Positions 8,367-19,843 of a DNA stretch of 64,000 bases are shown here, in pieces. The stretch is from Schaalia georgiae DSM 6843. GTDB lineage: Bacteria > Actinomycetota > Actinomycetes > Actinomycetales > Actinomycetaceae. Where the stretch lies: positions 403,311-467,310 of the forward strand of contig NZ_KE386870.1 in the NCBI RefSeq assembly GCF_000429245.1, in the 5' to 3' direction. A program made the translations under genes and the position numbers. Numbering within the stretch: the first letter of the stretch is position 1; every line of letters begins with the position of its first letter. The notes below the pieces were generated by a model, which saw only the letters and a program-made list of their open reading frames with translations, had not been told where the DNA came from and did no database searches.

Positions 8367-9049
8367 GCACGATGAACACCACGCCCACGATCGTCGCCTG
8401 CGCGCCCCGGTGGGCCGCGCCCGACCTGGACAAGGCGCGGCTGGCGGCCGCCTCGGGCGCCCTCCTGGTCATTCCCACCGACACCGTCTACGGCATCGGG
8501 GCGGATGCGGCGAACCCCGGCGCCGTCGCGCGCCTGCTCGCCGTGAAGGGCAGGGGAAGGCAGATGCCGCCGCCCGTGCTCGTCGCGGACGCGGACTCCA
8601 TCGACAGGCTGTGCGCGGACGTGCCGGAGGCGGCCCGGCGCCTCGCGCGCGCGCACTGGCCGGGCCCCCTCACCCTGGTCCTACGCGCCCGCGACGGCCT
8701 CGGCTGGGACCTGGGGGACACGGGGGGCACCATCGCGCTGCGCGTGCCCGACCACCCCGGGGCGCTCGCCCTGCTGCGCGCGACCGGCCCGATGGCGGTC
8801 ACCAGTGCCAACACCACGGGACAGCCGCCGGCCACCACCATCGACCAGGCGGTCGCCTACTTCGGTGACGCCGTCGGCCTCTACGTGGACGCCGGGCCCA
8901 CCGCCTCGTCCACGCCGTCCACGATCGTCGCCTTCACCGGCGGGGCGGCGCGCATCCTGCGCCACGGGGCGCTCGGGGCGGACGGCATCGCCGCCCTGGC
9001 CCCGCTCGAGCCGGAGGACCGCCCTGGGGAAGGGGACAACGCCCGATGA
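8363..9049 (+). CDS. L-threonylcarbamoyladenylate synthase (Sua5/YrdC/YwlC family)
   Basis: Makes threonylcarbamoyl-AMP for t6A37 tRNA modification. 228 residues in the YrdC fold, with LVIPTDTVYGIGADAANP, KGRGRQMPPPVLVAD, HWPGPLTLVL and VTSANTTGQPPATT. It lacks the ~120-residue C-terminal Sua5 domain, so it is the short form. It overlaps prmC and the next gene by ATGA at both ends. The prfA-prmC-sua5-wecA order upstream of the ATP synthase operon is a classic actinobacterial arrangement. Confidence 0.93.
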   Translation: MSTMNTTPTIVACAPRWAAPDLDKARLAAASGALLVIPTDTVYGIGADAANPGAVARLLAVKGRGRQMPPPVLVADADSIDRLCADVPEAARRLARAHWPGPLTLVLRARDGLGWDLGDTGGTIALRVPDHPGALALLRATGPMAVTSANTTGQPPATTIDQAVAYFGDAVGLYVDAGPTASSTPSTIVAFTGGAARILRHGALGADGIAALAPLEPEDRPGEGDNAR

Positions 9050-10161
9050 AGGTCTACCTGCTGCTCATGTGCGTGGCGATCGCACTCACCCTGCTCGTGA
9101 CGCCACTGGTGCGCTTCGTGTGCCTCAAGTGGGGCATCGTTCCCCAGCTGCGCAGCCGCGATCTGCAGGCCACGCCCATCCCGCGCCTGGGGGGCGTGGC
9201 CATGACCATCGCCCTGATCATCACGATGCTCATCGCCAGCCGCATCCCCTACATGGCGCCCTTGTTCACGACGGCGATCCCCTGGTCCGTGATGACGGCG
9301 GCAGCGGGTATGTGCGCCCTGGGGGTCATCGACGACATCATCGAACTCGACTGGATGGCCAAGCTGGCCGGTCAGATCCTCATCACCGGGGGCATGGCGC
9401 TGGGCGGGGTCCAACTGGTCACCTTCCCGATCTTCGGGGTCACCATCGGCTCGTCGCGCCTGTCGCTCTTCGCCACGGTGTTCATCGTCGTGGGCATCAT
9501 CAACGCCGTGAACTTCATCGACGGGCTCGACGGTCTGGCCGCCGGCATGATCGCCATCGGAGCAGGCGCGTTCTTCGTCTACTCCTACGCGATCACGCGG
9601 CTCATGGGCGCGGCCTCCTACGCCACCGTAGCCTCGTTGATCGTCATCGCCCTGGTGGGGGTGTGCACCGGGTTCCTGTGGTTCAACTTCCACCCCTCGT
9701 CGATCATGATGGGCGGAGGCGCGGAGACGATGGGCCTGGTGCTGGCCGCGGGCGGCATCATAGTGACGGGCCAGATCGACCCGTCGCTGCTGGGCAAGCA
9801 GCAGATACTCGTCGGCCTGCTGCCCATCCTGCTGCCCCTGGCGGTCATATTCATGCCGGTCCTCGACCTCGTCGTCACCTCGATCCGCCGCATGCGCAAG
9901 GGCAAGAGCCCCTTCATGGCGGACAGGAGCCACTTCCACGACCGCCTCATGGTGGCGGGGCACTCCCACAGGCGCGTCGTCGCGATCCTGTGGATGTGGA
10001 CCGCCATCGTGTGCCTGCCCGCCGTCGGCCTGCTCACCTTCGACTGGTGGCGGGTCCTCATCACCACGGCCGGAGCGGTCGGCGTGGGGATCGTCGTCAC
10101 CATGCGCGAGTTCCCGGGAGTCAAACGCATCCGCGCCCGAGGCGCACAGGAGGGCCGATGA
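9046..10161 (+). CDS. Undecaprenyl-phosphate GlcNAc-1-phosphate transferase (WecA/TagO/MraY family)
   Basis: Polytopic membrane enzyme that loads a sugar-1-phosphate onto undecaprenyl phosphate for wall glycopolymers. 371 residues with about ten hydrophobic segments. The Mg-binding DD is at 96-97 (GVIDDIIELD), followed by NFIDGLDGLAAG at 156-167 and the cytoplasmic HFHDRLMVAGHSHRR loop. Sequence suggests WecA/TagO rather than MraY; the exact substrate is inferred. ATGA overlaps link it to both neighbours. Confidence 0.92.
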   Translation: MKVYLLLMCVAIALTLLVTPLVRFVCLKWGIVPQLRSRDLQATPIPRLGGVAMTIALIITMLIASRIPYMAPLFTTAIPWSVMTAAAGMCALGVIDDIIELDWMAKLAGQILITGGMALGGVQLVTFPIFGVTIGSSRLSLFATVFIVVGIINAVNFIDGLDGLAAGMIAIGAGAFFVYSYAITRLMGAASYATVASLIVIALVGVCTGFLWFNFHPSSIMMGGGAETMGLVLAAGGIIVTGQIDPSLLGKQQILVGLLPILLPLAVIFMPVLDLVVTSIRRMRKGKSPFMADRSHFHDRLMVAGHSHRRVVAILWMWTAIVCLPAVGLLTFDWWRVLITTAGAVGVGIVVTMREFPGVKRIRARGAQEGR

Positions 10162-10430
10162 GCTACGTCCTCGCCCTGGCCGTCGTCGTCCTCGTCGTCG
10201 TCGCGCAGTGGTTCTTCACGAGGCGCGCCATGGTGGACCGCGCCCACTTCGCCGCGTGGGTGGGGGGCGGCTACGCCGCCAAGATCCTCCTGCTCTCACT
10301 GGGGCTCTACCTGCCCCGGGCCCTCGGCGTCGACGTGCGCGCGGCCGCCATCGGCGCCATCGTCGCGATCATCGTCGCGAGCGCGGGAGAGGCGGTCGTC
10401 ATGGCCAGGATGGGGCGCCGCGGCGATTGA
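10158..10430 (+). CDS. Small membrane protein at the AtpI position
   Basis: 90 residues, starting by ATGA overlap with the wecA-like gene. Three hydrophobic stretches are visible: about 3-17, 33-52 and 62-82. It lies between wecA and atpB, where actinobacteria usually encode an AtpI-like protein thought to help c-ring assembly. Sequence similarity to AtpI cannot be proved by eye, so the call rests on position and topology. Confidence 0.7.
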   Translation: MSYVLALAVVVLVVVAQWFFTRRAMVDRAHFAAWVGGGYAAKILLLSLGLYLPRALGVDVRAAAIGAIVAIIVASAGEAVVMARMGRRGD

Positions 10431-10470
10431 GGCGCTGCCCCTGCGCCCACGCCCCCTGGAAACTTCCTGG

Positions 10471-10476
10471 TAGAAT
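10471..10476 (+). promoter_or_regulatory. Candidate -10 box TAGAAT of the ATP synthase operon
   Basis: TAGAAT lies 30 bp before the first atpB ATG in the 76-bp gap after the AtpI-position gene. No good -35 was found. Transcription would start near 10483. Confidence 0.45.
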
Positions 10477-10506
10477 GGGGTCCTGCGGTTAGCCCCGCGC
10501 GCATTG

Positions 10507-11409
10507 ATGATGTCCACCCCGAGGAGGCATCCCCTGTCTGCCGAATCCGCGCCGAAGGCCCCGGCCACGCGCAAACCCCGCTGGTACTGGGTGTGCCTCG
10601 CCCTGCTGGTCGCCGTGATCGCGGCGACCGCGGTCCCCGCTTTCTCGGACGACCCCCACCAGCCCTCCATCGACGACTTCTTCGAACCCGCCATCTTCGG
10701 CGAGGGGACCGTGTTCGAGTTCAACCGCCTCACGCTGGCCCGCCTCATCATGGGCCTGCTGGTGTGCCTGGTGCTCATGCTGGTCGCCCGCCGTGCGTCG
10801 CTGGTGCCCTCGCGCGGCCAGATGGCCGTCGAGGCCGTCGCCGGGTACATCAGGAGCAACGTCGCCCTGGAGATGCTGGGCAACAAGAACGGGCGCAAGT
10901 TCGCGGGGTTCATCGGCTTCCTCTTCTTCGGGGTCCTCGCGATGAACATCGCCGGCGTCCTGCCCGGTATCAATATCGCGGCCTCCTCAGTGGTCGCCGT
11001 GCCGCTGGTGTTCGCCGTCATCTCCTACGCCACCTTCATCGGCGCGGGCATCGCGAAGCAAGGGGCGGGTGGATTCTTCAGGTCGCAACTCTTCCCCCCG
11101 GGGCTTCCGTGGCCGATCTACTTCCTCATCACGCCGATCGAGTTCCTCTCGACCTTCGTGGTGCGTCCGGTCACGCTGACGCTGCGTCTCCTGTGCAATA
11201 TGGTCTCCGGGCACCTGCTGCTCGGTATGACCTACTTCGGCACAGCGGCGCTGCTCCACCAGCTCACGGCCCTGTCCGCGGCGGGCGCCTTCACCGGGGC
11301 CGCGATGTTCGTCATGACCGCCTTCGAGGTCTTCGTCGCCTTCCTGCAGGCGTACATTTTTACGATCCTGTCCACCGTCTACATCAAGTTGTCCATCGAG
11401 CATCACTGA
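10507..11409 (+). CDS. atpB: F0F1 ATP synthase subunit a
   Basis: Membrane stator subunit forming the proton half-channels. About 300 residues with five to six membrane helices; the conserved arginine lies in VRPVTLTLRLLCNMVSGH, and the C-terminal FEVFVAFLQAYIFTILS helix is intact. The start is uncertain: TTG 10504, ATG 10507 and ATG 10510 lack a Shine-Dalgarno, whereas a strong GAGGAGG at 10521-10527 stands 6 bp before an in-frame CTG at 10534. First gene of atpBEFHAGDC. Confidence 0.95.
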   Translation: MMSTPRRHPLSAESAPKAPATRKPRWYWVCLALLVAVIAATAVPAFSDDPHQPSIDDFFEPAIFGEGTVFEFNRLTLARLIMGLLVCLVLMLVARRASLVPSRGQMAVEAVAGYIRSNVALEMLGNKNGRKFAGFIGFLFFGVLAMNIAGVLPGINIAASSVVAVPLVFAVISYATFIGAGIAKQGAGGFFRSQLFPPGLPWPIYFLITPIEFLSTFVVRPVTLTLRLLCNMVSGHLLLGMTYFGTAALLHQLTALSAAGAFTGAAMFVMTAFEVFVAFLQAYIFTILSTVYIKLSIEHH

Positions 11410-11461
11410 TCCTCGATCCGATCCCAACGCCTTCCGGCGTTGCAACCAAAAGGAAACACAT

Positions 11462-11671
11462 ATGGGAACCGCAGCATTCGCCTACCTGGGATACGCCCTG
11501 GCCACCCTCGGCCCGGCGCTGGGCATCGGACTCCTGGTCGGTAAGACCCAGGACGCGACCGCTCGTCAGCCCGAGGTCGCCGGCAGGCTCTTCACGAACA
11601 TGATCATCGGCGCCGGCATGGTCGAGGCCCTGGGCCTCATCGGCTTCGTCCTGCCCCTCATCGTCCGCTGA
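11462..11671 (+). CDS. atpE: F0F1 ATP synthase subunit c
   Basis: 69-residue proteolipid hairpin forming the rotor ring. Two membrane helices flank the polar loop with R35-Q36-P37. The proton-carrying carboxylate is Glu55 in IGAGMVEALGLIGF. AAAGGAAA precedes the ATG. It has the usual glycine-rich first helix. Expected for a proton-type F-ATPase. Confidence 0.97.
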   Translation: MGTAAFAYLGYALATLGPALGIGLLVGKTQDATARQPEVAGRLFTNMIIGAGMVEALGLIGFVLPLIVR

Positions 11672-11676
11672 CCGCC

Positions 11677-12237
11677 ATGTTCCACGTCCTCGCCGCGGCG
11701 CAGGAGAAGGGCGGCATCGCCGTCATCCTGCCGCCGCCTTACGAGATCTTCTGGTCCGCCGTCGTCCTCCTCGTCGTGCTGCTGCTCGTCGGCAGGTTCG
11801 CCCTGCCCCGGATCTACCGGGTCATGGACGAGCGCGCGGCGAAGATCGAGGAGGGCCTGGGCGCGGCGGAGAAAGCGAAGGCCGACCAGGCGGCCGCCGC
11901 GCGCGAGCGCGACGCCGTCCTGCGCGACGCCAATGCCGAGGCCCACGAGATCCGTGAGCGCGCCAACGAGGAGGCGAAATCCATCGTCGCGGCTGGCCGC
12001 GCCGAGGCCCAGGACGAGGCCAACCGCATCCTCGAGGTCGCCCAGCGCCAGATCCTGGCCGAGAAGCAGGCGGCGCAGATCTCGCTGCGCGCCGAGGTCG
12101 GGCTGCTGGCCAGTGAGCTCGCCGAGAAGATCATCGGGGAGCAGCTGCGCGACACCGCGCTCACAAGCCGCGTCGTCGACCGTTTCCTCGACGAGCTCGA
12201 GGAGGACACGAACGCGGCACGGGGCGGCGCGCGATGA
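11677..12237 (+). CDS. atpF: F0F1 ATP synthase subunit b
   Basis: 186 residues. A single membrane helix near 21-42 (FWSAVVLLVVLLLVGRFALP) is followed by a long charged coiled coil that ties F0 to F1 through delta. It starts 5 bp after atpE and overlaps atpH by ATGA. Confidence 0.96.
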   Translation: MFHVLAAAQEKGGIAVILPPPYEIFWSAVVLLVVLLLVGRFALPRIYRVMDERAAKIEEGLGAAEKAKADQAAAARERDAVLRDANAEAHEIRERANEEAKSIVAAGRAEAQDEANRILEVAQRQILAEKQAAQISLRAEVGLLASELAEKIIGEQLRDTALTSRVVDRFLDELEEDTNAARGGAR

Positions 12238-13052
12238 CGGCGGTCCGCACGATCGAATCGGTGCCCTACTCGCGCGTCCTCGCCGACGCGCTGGCCGTGC
12301 CCGGCACTGACACGATGCGCGTCGCGGAGGACTTCTTCGGCCTCGCCGACATCGTGAAGGCGGACCAGAAGCTCGCCCGCGCGCTCACCGACCCCTCTAG
12401 AAGCGCCTCCGACAAGCGCGCGCTCGTGCGGACCGCATTCGGCCCCCACGTCACCGCGGCCACATCCTCCGTCGTCGCCGCCATGGCCTCCGACCACTGG
12501 ACCAGGCCGGAGGACGTCGACGCCGCCCTTGAGGTCCTGGGCATCCTCGCCGTCCTCAACGACGCTCTCGGGCACAACGCGCTCGACGATGTGCGGGAGG
12601 AGCTGTTCCAGGTCCGCTACTTCCTGCAGAACACCCGCGACCTGCGCGTGAGGCTGTCGGACCTGCGCCTCGGCGACGAGCACGAGCGCGGCGACCTGGC
12701 CAGCGCCGTCTTCGCCTCCCGCGTCAGCTCCTGGACGATGCGCCTCATCCGCCGCGCCGTCGGACGCAGCCACCACGGGCGCCTGCTGCACAACCTCCGG
12801 CGCTACGCCGCGTGGGCGGCGACCATGCAGGACCGCCTCTTCGTCACCGTCGCCACGGCCCACCCCATGAGCGACACCCAGGTGGAGCGCCTGCGCTCGA
12901 TCCTGTCCAAGCGCTTCGGCGCCGCGATCGACCTGGCGATCTCGATCGACCCCGATGTCATCGGAGGGTTCGTCCTGCGCGCCGGATCCACGGCCGTCGA
13001 CGCGACGGTGCGGACCCGCCTGGCCGACGCTCGGGCCCGGATCGTGGTCTGA
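12234..13052 (+). CDS. atpH: F0F1 ATP synthase subunit delta
   Basis: 272 residues, longer than the ~180 of E. coli delta but usual for actinobacteria. The C-terminal signature (AISIDPDVIGGFVLRAGSTA) is the canonical delta end that binds the top of F1. The N-terminal part is helical. It overlaps atpF by ATGA and lies 44 bp before atpA. Confidence 0.95.
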   Translation: MTAVRTIESVPYSRVLADALAVPGTDTMRVAEDFFGLADIVKADQKLARALTDPSRSASDKRALVRTAFGPHVTAATSSVVAAMASDHWTRPEDVDAALEVLGILAVLNDALGHNALDDVREELFQVRYFLQNTRDLRVRLSDLRLGDEHERGDLASAVFASRVSSWTMRLIRRAVGRSHHGRLLHNLRRYAAWAATMQDRLFVTVATAHPMSDTQVERLRSILSKRFGAAIDLAISIDPDVIGGFVLRAGSTAVDATVRTRLADARARIVV

Positions 13053-13096
13053 CACGCAATGCGAACACATCAATTCTACGGAAGTAAGGAAGGCTA

Positions 13097-14746
13097 ATGG
13101 CTGACCTCAGCATCTCCCCGGAGGAGATCCGCGGAGCCCTTGACTCCTTCATGGAGTCGTACCGCCCGGCCCAGGTGGCCACCGAGGAAGTCGGCCACGT
13201 CATCGAGACCGCCGACGGCATCGCGCACATCGAGGGCCTGCCCGGCACTATGGCGAACGAACTGCTGCGCTTCGACGACGGGACGCTGGGCCTGGCCATG
13301 AACCTCGACCAGCGCGAGATCGGCGCGGTCATCCTGGGCGACTTCGGCGGCATCGAGGAGGGGCAGGCCGTCCACCGCACGGGCGAGGTGCTCTCAGTCC
13401 CCGTCGGCGAGGGGTACCTGGGGCGCACCGTCGACCCGCTGGGGCGCCCCATTGACGGGCTCGGGGAGATCGCCGCCGTCGAGGGACGGCGCGCCCTGGA
13501 GCTGCAAGCCCCCGGCGTCATGATGCGCAAGAGCGTCCACGAGCCGCTGGCGACCGGATTGAAGGCCATCGACTCGATGATCCCCGTCGGCCGCGGCCAG
13601 CGCCAGCTCATCATCGGCGACCGCAAGACCGGCAAGACCGCCATCGCCCTGGACACCATCCTCAACCAGCGCGACAACTGGAAGAGCGGCGACCCGGACA
13701 AGCAGGTGCGCTGCATCTACGTGGCGATCGGCCAGAAGGGCTCGACCATCGCGTCGGTGCGCTCGACGCTGGAGGACGCGGGAGCGATGGAGTACACGAC
13801 CATCGTCGCCTCCCCCGCCTCGGACCCCGCCGGCTACAAGTACATGGCGCCCTACACGGGCTCCGCCATCGGCCAGCACTGGATGTACCAGGGCAAGCAC
13901 GTGCTCATCGTCTTCGACGACCTGTCCAAGCAGGCCGAGGCCTACCGCGCCGTGTCGCTGCTGCTGCGCCGCCCGCCGGGGCGCGAGGCCTACCCCGGTG
14001 ACGTCTTCTACCTGCACTCGCGCCTGCTGGAGCGCTGTGCCAAGCTCTCCGACGAGCTCGGCGGGGGCTCGATGACGGGTCTGCCCATCATCGAGACCAA
14101 GGCCAACGACGTGTCGGCCTACATCCCCACGAACGTCATCTCCATCACCGACGGGCAGATCTTCTTGCAGTCCGACCTGTTCAACGCCAACCAGCGCCCC
14201 GCGGTCGACGTCGGGATCTCAGTGTCGCGCGTGGGCGGCGACGCCCAGCCCAAGGCCATGAAGAAGGTCGCGGGCACGCTCAAGCTCACCCTCGCCCAGT
14301 ACCGCTCCATGGCGGCGTTCGCGATGTTCGCCTCCGACCTGGACGCGGCGACCCGGCGCCAGCTCACCCGGGGCGAGCGCCTTATGGAACTGCTCAAACA
14401 GCCCCAATCGACGCCCTACCCGTTGGAGGAGCAGGTCGCGTCCATCTGGACGGGCACCCACGGCTACCTCGACGACCTGGAGGTCACGGACGTCCTCGCC
14501 TTCGAGCGCGCGCTCCTGGACCACCTGCGCGCCAACTCGGGCGTCCTGGACGAGATCGCCTCCACGGGGGACCTGTCCGCCCAGACCGAGGACGCCCTCA
14601 AGGAGGCCGTCGAGGGCTTCCACTCCCAGTGGATCATCGCCGGGCGCGGCGCCTCCGGGCTCGACGAGGGCGAGGTCGAGGCCGAGCGCGTGCGCGAGGA
14701 GATCACGCGCGCCCGTCCGGCCGGGGCAGCGGAAGCGAAGGCCTGA
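13097..14746 (+). CDS. atpA: F0F1 ATP synthase subunit alpha
   Basis: 549 residues. Beta-barrel N-domain, Walker A GDRKTGKT near 174-181, [14 protein letters not shown], and the ALPHA signature region [17 protein letters not shown]. It carries non-catalytic nucleotide sites and alternates with beta in F1. AAGGAAGG lies about 5 bp before the ATG. Confidence 0.98.
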   Translation: MADLSISPEEIRGALDSFMESYRPAQVATEEVGHVIETADGIAHIEGLPGTMANELLRFDDGTLGLAMNLDQREIGAVILGDFGGIEEGQAVHRTGEVLSVPVGEGYLGRTVDPLGRPIDGLGEIAAVEGRRALELQAPGVMMRKSVHEPLATGLKAIDSMIPVGRGQRQLIIGDRKTGKTAIALDTILNQRDNWKSGDPDKQVRCIYVAIGQKGSTIASVRSTLEDAGAMEYTTIVASPASDPAGYKYMAPYTGSAIGQHWMYQGKHVLIVFDDLSKQAEAYRAVSLLLRRPPGREAYPGDVFYLHSRLLERCAKLSDELGGGSMTGLPIIETKANDVSAYIPTNVISITDGQIFLQSDLFNANQRPAVDVGISVSRVGGDAQPKAMKKVAGTLKLTLAQYRSMAAFAMFASDLDAATRRQLTRGERLMELLKQPQSTPYPLEEQVASIWTGTHGYLDDLEVTDVLAFERALLDHLRANSGVLDEIASTGDLSAQTEDALKEAVEGFHSQWIIAGRGASGLDEGEVEAERVREEITRARPAGAAEAKA

Positions 14747-14749
14747 CCC

Positions 14750-17152
<2,403 letters not shown>

Positions 17153-17153
<1 letters not shown>

Positions 17154-17428
17154 TGGCGTCGGCGAACCACCTGCAGGTCGAGGTCGTCTCCCACGAGGGG
17201 AGGCTGTGGCACGGGAACGCCCTGGCGGTCCGGGTGCCGGGGATCGATGGCTCCCTCGGCATCCTGCCGGGCCGTCAGCCCCTGCTCGCGCAACTGGCGG
17301 TCGGCCGCGTCCACGTGGATGTCGCCGACGGCCAGATGGTCTTCGAGGTCAACGGCGGCTTCGCCTCGGTCGACTCCGATTTCGTAACCGTTGTGGCTGA
17401 CCACGCGTCGGTGGTGCCCCAGGACTAG
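17153..17428 (+). CDS. atpC: F0F1 ATP synthase subunit epsilon
   Basis: 91 residues, MASANHLQVEVVSHEGRLW onward, covering only the N-terminal beta-sandwich. The C-terminal helical hairpin that inhibits ATP hydrolysis in E. coli is essentially missing, as in many actinobacteria. The start overlaps the atpD stop (TGATG). Confidence 0.94.
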
Positions 17429-17455
17429 GCGCGCCGCGCGCCGCAGGAGGATGTG

Positions 17456-17857
17456 ATGAGACCTTTCCACGTGATCGTGTGGACACTGGTGATCCTCCTG
17501 CTGTGCGGCGCGTGCCTGTGGGCGTACCTCAACGTCCGCGCGCGCAGGCTCTCGCGGCGCGTGGGCGCGTTCCAGTGCTGGTCCCGCCCCGACATGCACT
17601 CGGGCTGGACGGCGGGCATCGGCGTCTACGGCGTGGAGACCCTGTCGTGGTACCGGCTGATGGGGCTGCGGCCCTCGCCCGTGTACTCGCTGCCGCGCCG
17701 TGGGCTCGAGGTGTCCGCTCCGATCGCGCGCAGCGCCGACGGCGGCGTGGTCGAGGTGCGCCTGGCGCACGGGGACCACCGCTACGAGGTCGCCGTGCAG
17801 CGCGAGACGTACAACGGCCTCGTGTCGTGGGTGGAGTCCGGTCCGCCCCACATGTGA
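17456..17857 (+). CDS. DUF2550 single-pass membrane protein
   Basis: 133 residues. An N-terminal membrane helix (HVIVWTLVILLLCGACLWAY) is followed by a cytosolic domain with AFQCWSRPDM, GVYGVETLSWYRLMGLRPSP and RGLEVSAP, the pattern of actinobacterial DUF2550. This family sits directly after atpC in many actinobacteria; its role is unknown. ATG 17456 is preferred over GTG 17453 because AGGAGG (17445-17450) is then 5 bp away. Confidence 0.88.
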   Translation: MRPFHVIVWTLVILLLCGACLWAYLNVRARRLSRRVGAFQCWSRPDMHSGWTAGIGVYGVETLSWYRLMGLRPSPVYSLPRRGLEVSAPIARSADGGVVEVRLAHGDHRYEVAVQRETYNGLVSWVESGPPHM

Positions 17858-17870
17858 GGGCAGGGGCCGG

Positions 17871-17930
17871 CCCGAGCCCGGAGTCCGCCTCGCCGTGCTG
17901 CACAACCTGCCCGAGCCCGGAGTCCGCCTC
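17871..17930. repeat. Two CCCGAGCCCGGAGTCCGCCTC direct repeats
   Basis: Identical 21-bp units occur at 17871-17891 and 17910-17930, 39 bp apart, between the DUF2550 gene and nucS. The reading frame through them has no start or ribosome binding site of its own. Confidence 0.75.
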
Positions 17931-17992
17931 CTCACAGCCCCCGAGGTCGCTCCTGCGCGCCCCGCAGGGGGCGCCCTGGTAGTTTTGAGGGC

Positions 17993-18691
17993 GTGCGAAT
18001 CGTGATTGCAACCTGCACCGTCGATTACTCAGGCCGCCTGTCCGCCCACCTCGACGCCGCCAAGCGCGTCATCATGGTCAAGGGTGACGGCTCGGTCCTG
18101 ATCCACTCCGATGGCGGCTCTTACAAGCCCCTCAACTGGATGACCGCGCCGTGCACGGTCGTCAGCGAGGCCCCGGGCCCCGCCGACGAGGCCGAGGGCG
18201 TCACCGAGGTGTGGAGCGTCCAGGCAGCCAAGAGCGACGACCGCCTGGTCATTCGCGTCTTCGACGTGGTCAGTGACATCACGGAGGACCTCGGCGTGGA
18301 TCCGGGCCTGGTCAAGGACGGGGTGGAAACCCACCTGCAGGCGCTGCTGGCCGAGCAGGTCCCCCAGGTGCTCGGCGAGGGCTGGGAGCTGGTGCGCCGG
18401 GAGTACCCCACGCCGGTCGGCCCCGTGGACCTCATGGTGCGCGACGCCGAGGGGCGCCACGTCGCGATCGAGGTGAAACGCCGCGGCGGCATCGACGGGG
18501 TGGAGCAGTTGACCCGGTACCTGTCGCTGCTGGGGCGCGACTCCCTGCTGGAGGGGCTCACGGGGGTGTTCGCGGCCCAGGAGATATCCAAACAGGCGCG
18601 CACCCTGGCCGAGGACCGGGGCATCCGCTGCGTCGTCCTCGACTACGACGCGATGCGCGGCTTCGACGACCCCGAGTCCCGCTTGTTCTGA
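17993..18691 (+). CDS. nucS: Mismatch-specific endonuclease NucS
   Basis: Actinobacterial/archaeal endonuclease of non-canonical mismatch repair, replacing MutS/MutL. 232 residues: N-terminal DNA-binding and dimerisation part ([14 protein letters not shown]), then the nuclease with Asp146 (GPVDLM), Glu160 and Lys162 ([17 protein letters not shown]). The C-terminus SRLF resembles the sliding-clamp-binding tail reported for NucS (inference). The GTG at 17993 follows TAGTTT (17980-17985) by 7 bp, so the mRNA is probably leaderless. Confidence 0.94.
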   Translation: MRIVIATCTVDYSGRLSAHLDAAKRVIMVKGDGSVLIHSDGGSYKPLNWMTAPCTVVSEAPGPADEAEGVTEVWSVQAAKSDDRLVIRVFDVVSDITEDLGVDPGLVKDGVETHLQALLAEQVPQVLGEGWELVRREYPTPVGPVDLMVRDAEGRHVAIEVKRRGGIDGVEQLTRYLSLLGRDSLLEGLTGVFAAQEISKQARTLAEDRGIRCVVLDYDAMRGFDDPESRLF

Positions 18692-19803
18692 TGGCGGCCC
18701 TGGACGCGCCGCGCGAAGTGTCCGCGGCCCGCATCGTCAGCCAGGGCCTGGCCGCTCCGCTTCCGGGCCCCGTCGCTGCGGTGGAGGCCCTGCTGGCCAT
18801 CCAGGGCCAGCAGCCCAGCGCGATCCCATGGGCCATCGGAGTGCGCGCCGAGGGGGCGGTGCGCGCCGACATCGAGGACGCCTTCGAGAGGGTGGAACTG
18901 GTGCGCTCGTGGCCGATGCGGGGCACCATCCACGTGACCAGCGCGCGCGACCACCACTGGCTGCGCGCCTGCTTGGCGCACCGCTACTCCGCGTGGCTGG
19001 CGCAGACCACCCGGAACGGGCTGGCCCAATCGGTCGTGGACCGTGCGGGCCAGGTCGCGGTGGAGGAGATCGCCCGCTCGGGCCCGCGCACCCGCGCCCA
19101 GCTCATCGAAGTGTGGGAGGACGCGGGGATCGCGACGGGCGGCCCCGAGGCGCTTGGGAAAGACGCGCCGGGGAGCCCGGTCAACAGGCGCCACCTGATG
19201 GTCCGCCTCCACATTGACGGCGTGCTCGCACAGGGCCCGGTGCGGGGCAACGAGCACCTGGTCGTCGACGCCTCCTCGCTGCCCGCTGCGGGGGATGTCG
19301 CCAAGGGGGGAGCCTCCCACGCCGAAGCGCTGGCCCGCCTGGCCGAGCGCTACGCCCGCGGGCACGGCCCCGTCAGCGCCCAGGACTTGGCGCGCTGGGC
19401 CTCCCTTCCCGTCTCCGGGGCCAGGCGGGCCCTCGCCGCCGCCGTCGAGGCATCCAGGGGCGGGGCCATCCCCATCGTGGAGCGCTCCCGGGGGTTCGAG
19501 CGCGAGGATCTGCCGGATCTGGTGGCCGGGCTGCGCCGCCGGGCCGACGGGGTGTTCGCCCTGCCGTCCTTCGACGAGCTGCACGTGGGCTACCGGGACC
19601 GGTCCTGCTTGACCGACGAGGCGGGGGAGAGGACGATCTGCCCGTCGCGCAACGGCATGTTCAGGCCGATCGTGGTGCGCAGGGGCAGGGTCGTGGCTGT
19701 GCGCCTGCCCTCGGGCGGCCTCGAGTTCCTCGACGGCGCCCCCGAAACCGCGCGCTCGCAGGCCCGGGCGGCGATGGAGCGGCGCATGCGCTGGCTGGCG
19801 TGA
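18691..19803 (+). CDS. AlkZ-like winged-helix DNA glycosylase family protein (HTH_42)
   Basis: 370 residues. The N-terminal pattern RIVSQGL...LLAIQGQQPSAIPWAIGVRA matches the HTH_42/AlkZ family, whose QxQ motif (here Gln38-Gly-Gln40) is catalytic in AlkZ. RSWPMRGTIHVTSARDHHWL and the C-terminal VVRRGRVVAVRLPSGG also fit. Known relatives unhook interstrand crosslinks or alkylated bases; this substrate is unproven. It overlaps nucS by TGATG, so two DNA-repair genes are co-transcribed. Confidence 0.82.
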   Translation: MAALDAPREVSAARIVSQGLAAPLPGPVAAVEALLAIQGQQPSAIPWAIGVRAEGAVRADIEDAFERVELVRSWPMRGTIHVTSARDHHWLRACLAHRYSAWLAQTTRNGLAQSVVDRAGQVAVEEIARSGPRTRAQLIEVWEDAGIATGGPEALGKDAPGSPVNRRHLMVRLHIDGVLAQGPVRGNEHLVVDASSLPAAGDVAKGGASHAEALARLAERYARGHGPVSAQDLARWASLPVSGARRALAAAVEASRGGAIPIVERSRGFEREDLPDLVAGLRRRADGVFALPSFDELHVGYRDRSCLTDEAGERTICPSRNGMFRPIVVRRGRVVAVRLPSGGLEFLDGAPETARSQARAAMERRMRWLA

Positions 19804-19843
19804 GCAACCATGCGCGCCTGCGATTTGTGCCACAATATGTTCT

